DNA from: Spizellomyces punctatus DAOM BR117
Lineage: Eukaryota > Chytridiomycota > Chytridiomycetes > Spizellomycetales > Spizellomycetaceae
NCBI RefSeq assembly: GCF_000182565.1
Contig: NW_015971548.1
Coordinates: 148,212 to 212,211, forward strand
Direction: 5' to 3'
Length of the DNA: 64,000 bases
The notes below the pieces were generated by a model. The model was not told the origin of the DNA. It saw only the letters and a program-made list of their open reading frames with translations, and ran no database searches. This document shows positions 60,791-64,000 of the stretch, in pieces. The translations under genes were made by a program, and so were the position numbers. How positions within the stretch are numbered: position 1 is the stretch's first letter; each line of letters starts with the position of its first letter.

Positions 60791-62100
60791 GTTTGGAAAA
60801 TGGTTAAGAAAGAGGTCTTGATTCAGGTAATGAGGGAAGAAAAGGAAGGCGAGCTCGATTGGCCTGCCAACCGATACAAATTCAGAAACAGCAGTTTTGT
60901 GGGGTAAAGTCCGGGGTAAAAAAAAATCCAAAGCTGCTTTTAAGTCTTCTTTTCTAAAGTGGACCGCTTAGCTGGGGCTTTTAGTGAGTCCAACCACTTG
61001 AAGCCGCCATCAGCCGGATTTGGTAGTTGCAATCTAAACGTCACCCACCCCGATGGGCCCCCACTCCCCCCATCACATCTGCGCATATGCGCCGAACGCG
61101 CGGCTCTACACCTAAATCTTGCCAATTCCCCCACTACTGCTATCTTTGGATCCAGTTCCCGATCACCGACGAATGCGGGAGACAGTCAGCAGGTTAACTT
61201 TTTTCATCAGAAAAGGCAATCTTTCCACAACTAACGTGCCGATTTGTGCTCGTAGAAGGTGATAACAAAAAAAAAAAAACGATGAGTGTGACCTTTCAAA
61301 CTCTCCGCTTTGCCTCCGATCATTTTCCCCCCACAATTTACGGTTTCGAGGCGCGTCCCTCAGGCGCAGTCACTTCATCAAATACTTGACGTTCCGGGAA
61401 AGTGGGTGTGGATATAAACGCTTGAAAATGACCCTTGGGGAACACATCACTTGCCCAATACGATGGTTGATGAAGACTGCAAAAAAGGGTAAGGCGGGTT
61501 TACGAACCTCCACATTGGACGACAAAAGTGTGACGCTGCAGGAAGATATTTGTTTTGGGCGCATGTGTCTTATCAGTAGGCTTTTTTTCCCGCTTTTCCT
61601 CCTTTATTTTTTATTTTGCATACAACTATTAGGGCCGCACTCTCGCAAAAAAAAAATGTCCATCAGTAGCGCAAGTTAAGCATGGTCGTAATTTTTTGCT
61701 TGGGTCAACGGATCGTGGATGAATGCAAATGCTACCTTTGACGCATGTAGTGCAAGGGGAGCCAAGAGAATATCTGCAAGTAATTGGCCAGGTGGGAACG
61801 CGTCTTGGTGCTACGATATGACGCTCATGTTTATCTCTGGTCGCTTGTCCCAGTTTGGGGGCAGATCCACCTGGCCAGTTGCGCCATTGCTGCTGTTGTT
61901 CTTGTCTTTAGCATATAAGCTTTATCATTCGATGGGACGCCAGCGATGGAATCCCAAAAGGGAAAAAAGATGTGGCGCCGTGTGCACCCAAGCGTTGGTT
62001 TTGTACCACAGGAAATGCAATTGCTTCTAAACTGAACGCTGCAAAGGAGTTACCTAAAACCACACAGAGCCGACACTCGTGTCACTATAGAATATGCTAT
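60791..62100. other. Intergenic, permease promoter side
   Basis: Upstream of the permease and downstream of the PSMD5-like gene. Poly-A runs occur at 61266-61280 and 61648-61656. No gene recognised. Confidence 0.5.
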
Positions 62101-64000
62101 CTATCCAGACTCCAGAGCAACCACAGGCTCCACCCCCTTGTAAAACGGACCTTCTCGTACATATCGTTGGAATCGACCGATAATGTTTGCATCAAGTATC
62201 TCATTCGCATTAGGATTGGAACATATCGCTTGCACCACGCTGTACTTCCATTCCTTTGAGAGCAAGTGAACAATTTGGTCAGCTGCAAACTCTGACGCAC
62301 GGTGACACCGAACACACCTTGCCAGTCACTGATGGCTCAATCTGCCGGTCCATTAAAAACGATACAAAATCATAGCTGTAGTTGATTTCACGCAGACCCC
62401 AGTCATGCATCGCCATGCCTTTGAAAATTGCATATGCAGCTACTCGGTTCTCTTCAAATGCTGCCTTTGCGTAACGCATCAGATTTTGCAATGGGTTTGC
62501 TTCTCCTGCAGTGCCAATCATGCAAAGAGCATTGAGTGGTTGGTAGCAGACGACAAGTTCAGTTTCAATAGCATACCTGCAATGCCCAGGAATATTCGAT
62601 GTGTGATTGCAGATAAACCAGCACCGGAGCTTGATTTCACACCAATCAAGCAAGAGGCAGACTGTAATCCTGTTATTTTCAGGTCCCCCGTGGTAGAGTT
62701 GATTTGGTCAATAAAATCATTCAGCAGAGTTTTCTGCTCGTCAAGTGCCACCAGCCCTTCAGCACTCGATCCAATGTTTCCAATTGCGAGGATTACGGGC
62801 TCCTATTGCGCGCAAGCCTAAATGTTATTACCATGTCCCCTTCAGTATCCCGCAACGCGGCAGCGTCATACCGCCAGTTCTTTTCGATCACTGTTGAGCT
62901 GCCGGTCGAACAAATCCAAAATCCCCAACGATGAATGCATGGCGACGAAATCGGCGGGCTGATACATGGGATAGAGCACTAAGGATTCTGAGGCGCTGGC
63001 TTTTGCTATAAAATTATGCTCGTACCTTGGTTGCAGCGACATGACCAAAGAACTTGATGATGGCAGATTTGACAAGAATGTCGTCAATGTCCCCGGCGTC
63101 GGTTTCAAGTATGCCAGCGAGTTGCACGAGTACGTTTGCATTGTGTAGAAAGCGGTTTCCGCATTCACTTTCCGACAGCTGATCGTTCACCTTATTCAGC
63201 GAACTAAGAGAGGAATGCAGCAACGCCATGATTTATGACCTTGGTAAATATTTGCACCGCATTCAATCGAGACAGCACATCATCAGAGTGCAGTTCTTCT
63301 GTCATTGACTTCAAAAGATCGGAACTTTGGAATTGATGCAGCACCTCATCGGATATTGTGCATATTCGCATCGCGAGGTCATACACTCTAAACTTTACGG
63401 TTTCGCTTTCCGCAAGAAGCTGGTTAAGGATTGACAGAGCGTCGTCCCCAAGAATAGCTTGGAGGCCCGTCTCCGAATGAGCAATCTGCAGGTCATTACA
63501 AGCACATGAGATCCAATACGGTAGAAGCTAAGCATCACACGAGTATCACCTTGAAGAGAAGGTTTTCCACCCGTAGGGCCACATCAACATCAGGAAAAGC
63601 AAGACTCTCCAAAACAGGAACGAAGAACGGGGATTGGATCTATCTATCTCGTCAGCAAACCTGGTTCCGCCCAACTCCGGCTTATGCATAAGATGTACGC
63701 ACCAACATGTTAATCGTAGCATCTGCGTCTGTAGCCTTCTCTAATGCCGATAAGGCTAAATGTCGCAATGGTCCGCGTGGATCATCAAGGCCCGCAATGA
63801 TGAGTTGCTAGTGCGGGGTGAGAGACCTCGCTCACCAACAGATATTTGCCGCTGCACCATGTCCTACTTACCCCAAATCTACTTTGTATTTCTTGATAAG
63901 AAAGTGGTTGTAGTAATCGTTGTATGATTTTGGCAATGTTTCTTTGGACGGAATCATCCATATGCGAGAGAGGAAGGAGGGCTATAAATGGTTCTGGAGA
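62101..64000 (-). CDS. PSMD5: Proteasome assembly chaperone PSMD5 (5' end outside window)
   Basis: HEAT/ARM-repeat chaperone (S5b/Hsm3 group) that helps assemble the base of the 26S proteasome regulatory particle. The C-terminal part is in the window: exon-like pieces with helical repeats from 64000 down, LNALCMIGTAGEANPLQNLM (62520-62470), VAAYAIFKGMAMHDWGLREI, FVSFLMDRQIEPSVTG, then EWKYSVVQAICSNPNANEIL. The end FQRYVREGPFYKGVEPVVAL matches the conserved PSMD5 tail (glycine-proline-tyrosine/phenylalanine box). The stop is TAG at 62103-62101. Introns are frequent and their borders approximate; the start lies beyond 64000. Confidence 0.8.

Noticed and set aside
1-64000. tRNA or rRNA genes
   Set aside because: I looked for T-loop and cloverleaf patterns and saw none convincing; a covariance-model scan would be decisive.

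Overview
The window is nuclear DNA from a fungus, most likely an early-diverging, chytrid-like lineage. The reasons are the many short GT-AG introns (about 43-80 nt), ATP-citrate lyase as one chain (it is split into two genes in most ascomycetes), a mitochondrial cytochrome c peroxidase, a Rap-type GAP, a CAT-family amino acid permease, and a relic of a Fanzor, the eukaryotic TnpB-like RNA-guided nuclease known from chytrids among others. The phylum is inference.

Layout. 1-17.5 kb is a nested pile of mobile DNA. A Fanzor gene (17526 down to 15710, minus strand) is cut by a chromodomain Ty3/gypsy retroelement, here called E2 (572-573 bp LTRs starting TGTAGCG). E2 is itself split by a second gypsy element, E1 (610 bp LTRs starting TGTGACAG). 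The E2 halves lie head to head, share two 2,060 bp inverted arms (865-2924 and 11396-13455), and are separated by part of E2 plus an intact, almost CpG-free E1 pol. From 18.8 to 27.4 kb are host genes: a Rap-GAP (minus), a secreted Reeler-like protein (minus) and the nucleoporin Nup160/Nup120 (plus). 27.5-31.5 kb is a second repeat island: a possible solo LTR, an internally deleted E1 copy holding a 100-N assembly gap, and a gypsy integrase relic (E3). From 32 to 64 kb are host genes: Naa15, ATP-citrate lyase, cytochrome c peroxidase, an OB-fold/winged-helix Stn1-like protein, an NmrA-like reductase, a FAX/GST-fold membrane protein, a long coiled-coil protein, a small membrane protein, a GATA factor, a CAT amino acid permease and, running off the right edge, the proteasome assembly chaperone PSMD5.

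Main signal. The repeats carry a strict CpG-decay signature. The Fanzor frame has eight in-frame stops and the E2 polyprotein frame has ten; all are TGA, none is TAA or TAG, and no frameshift is needed. This fits Arg CGA codons turned to TGA by C-to-T change at CpG. Catalytic positions look hit in the same way (RT YxDD to IDN; Fanzor D-E to D-K). The two near-identical arms differ at three sites that I could find, all CpG against TpG or CpA. E1 pol, in contrast, stays open while having almost no CpG. Host genes use TGA as a normal stop (Rap-GAP, Naa15), so UGA recoding is unlikely.

The host genes are ordinary housekeeping functions with no operon-like logic. Exon joins given were read by eye from splice signals and reading phase.
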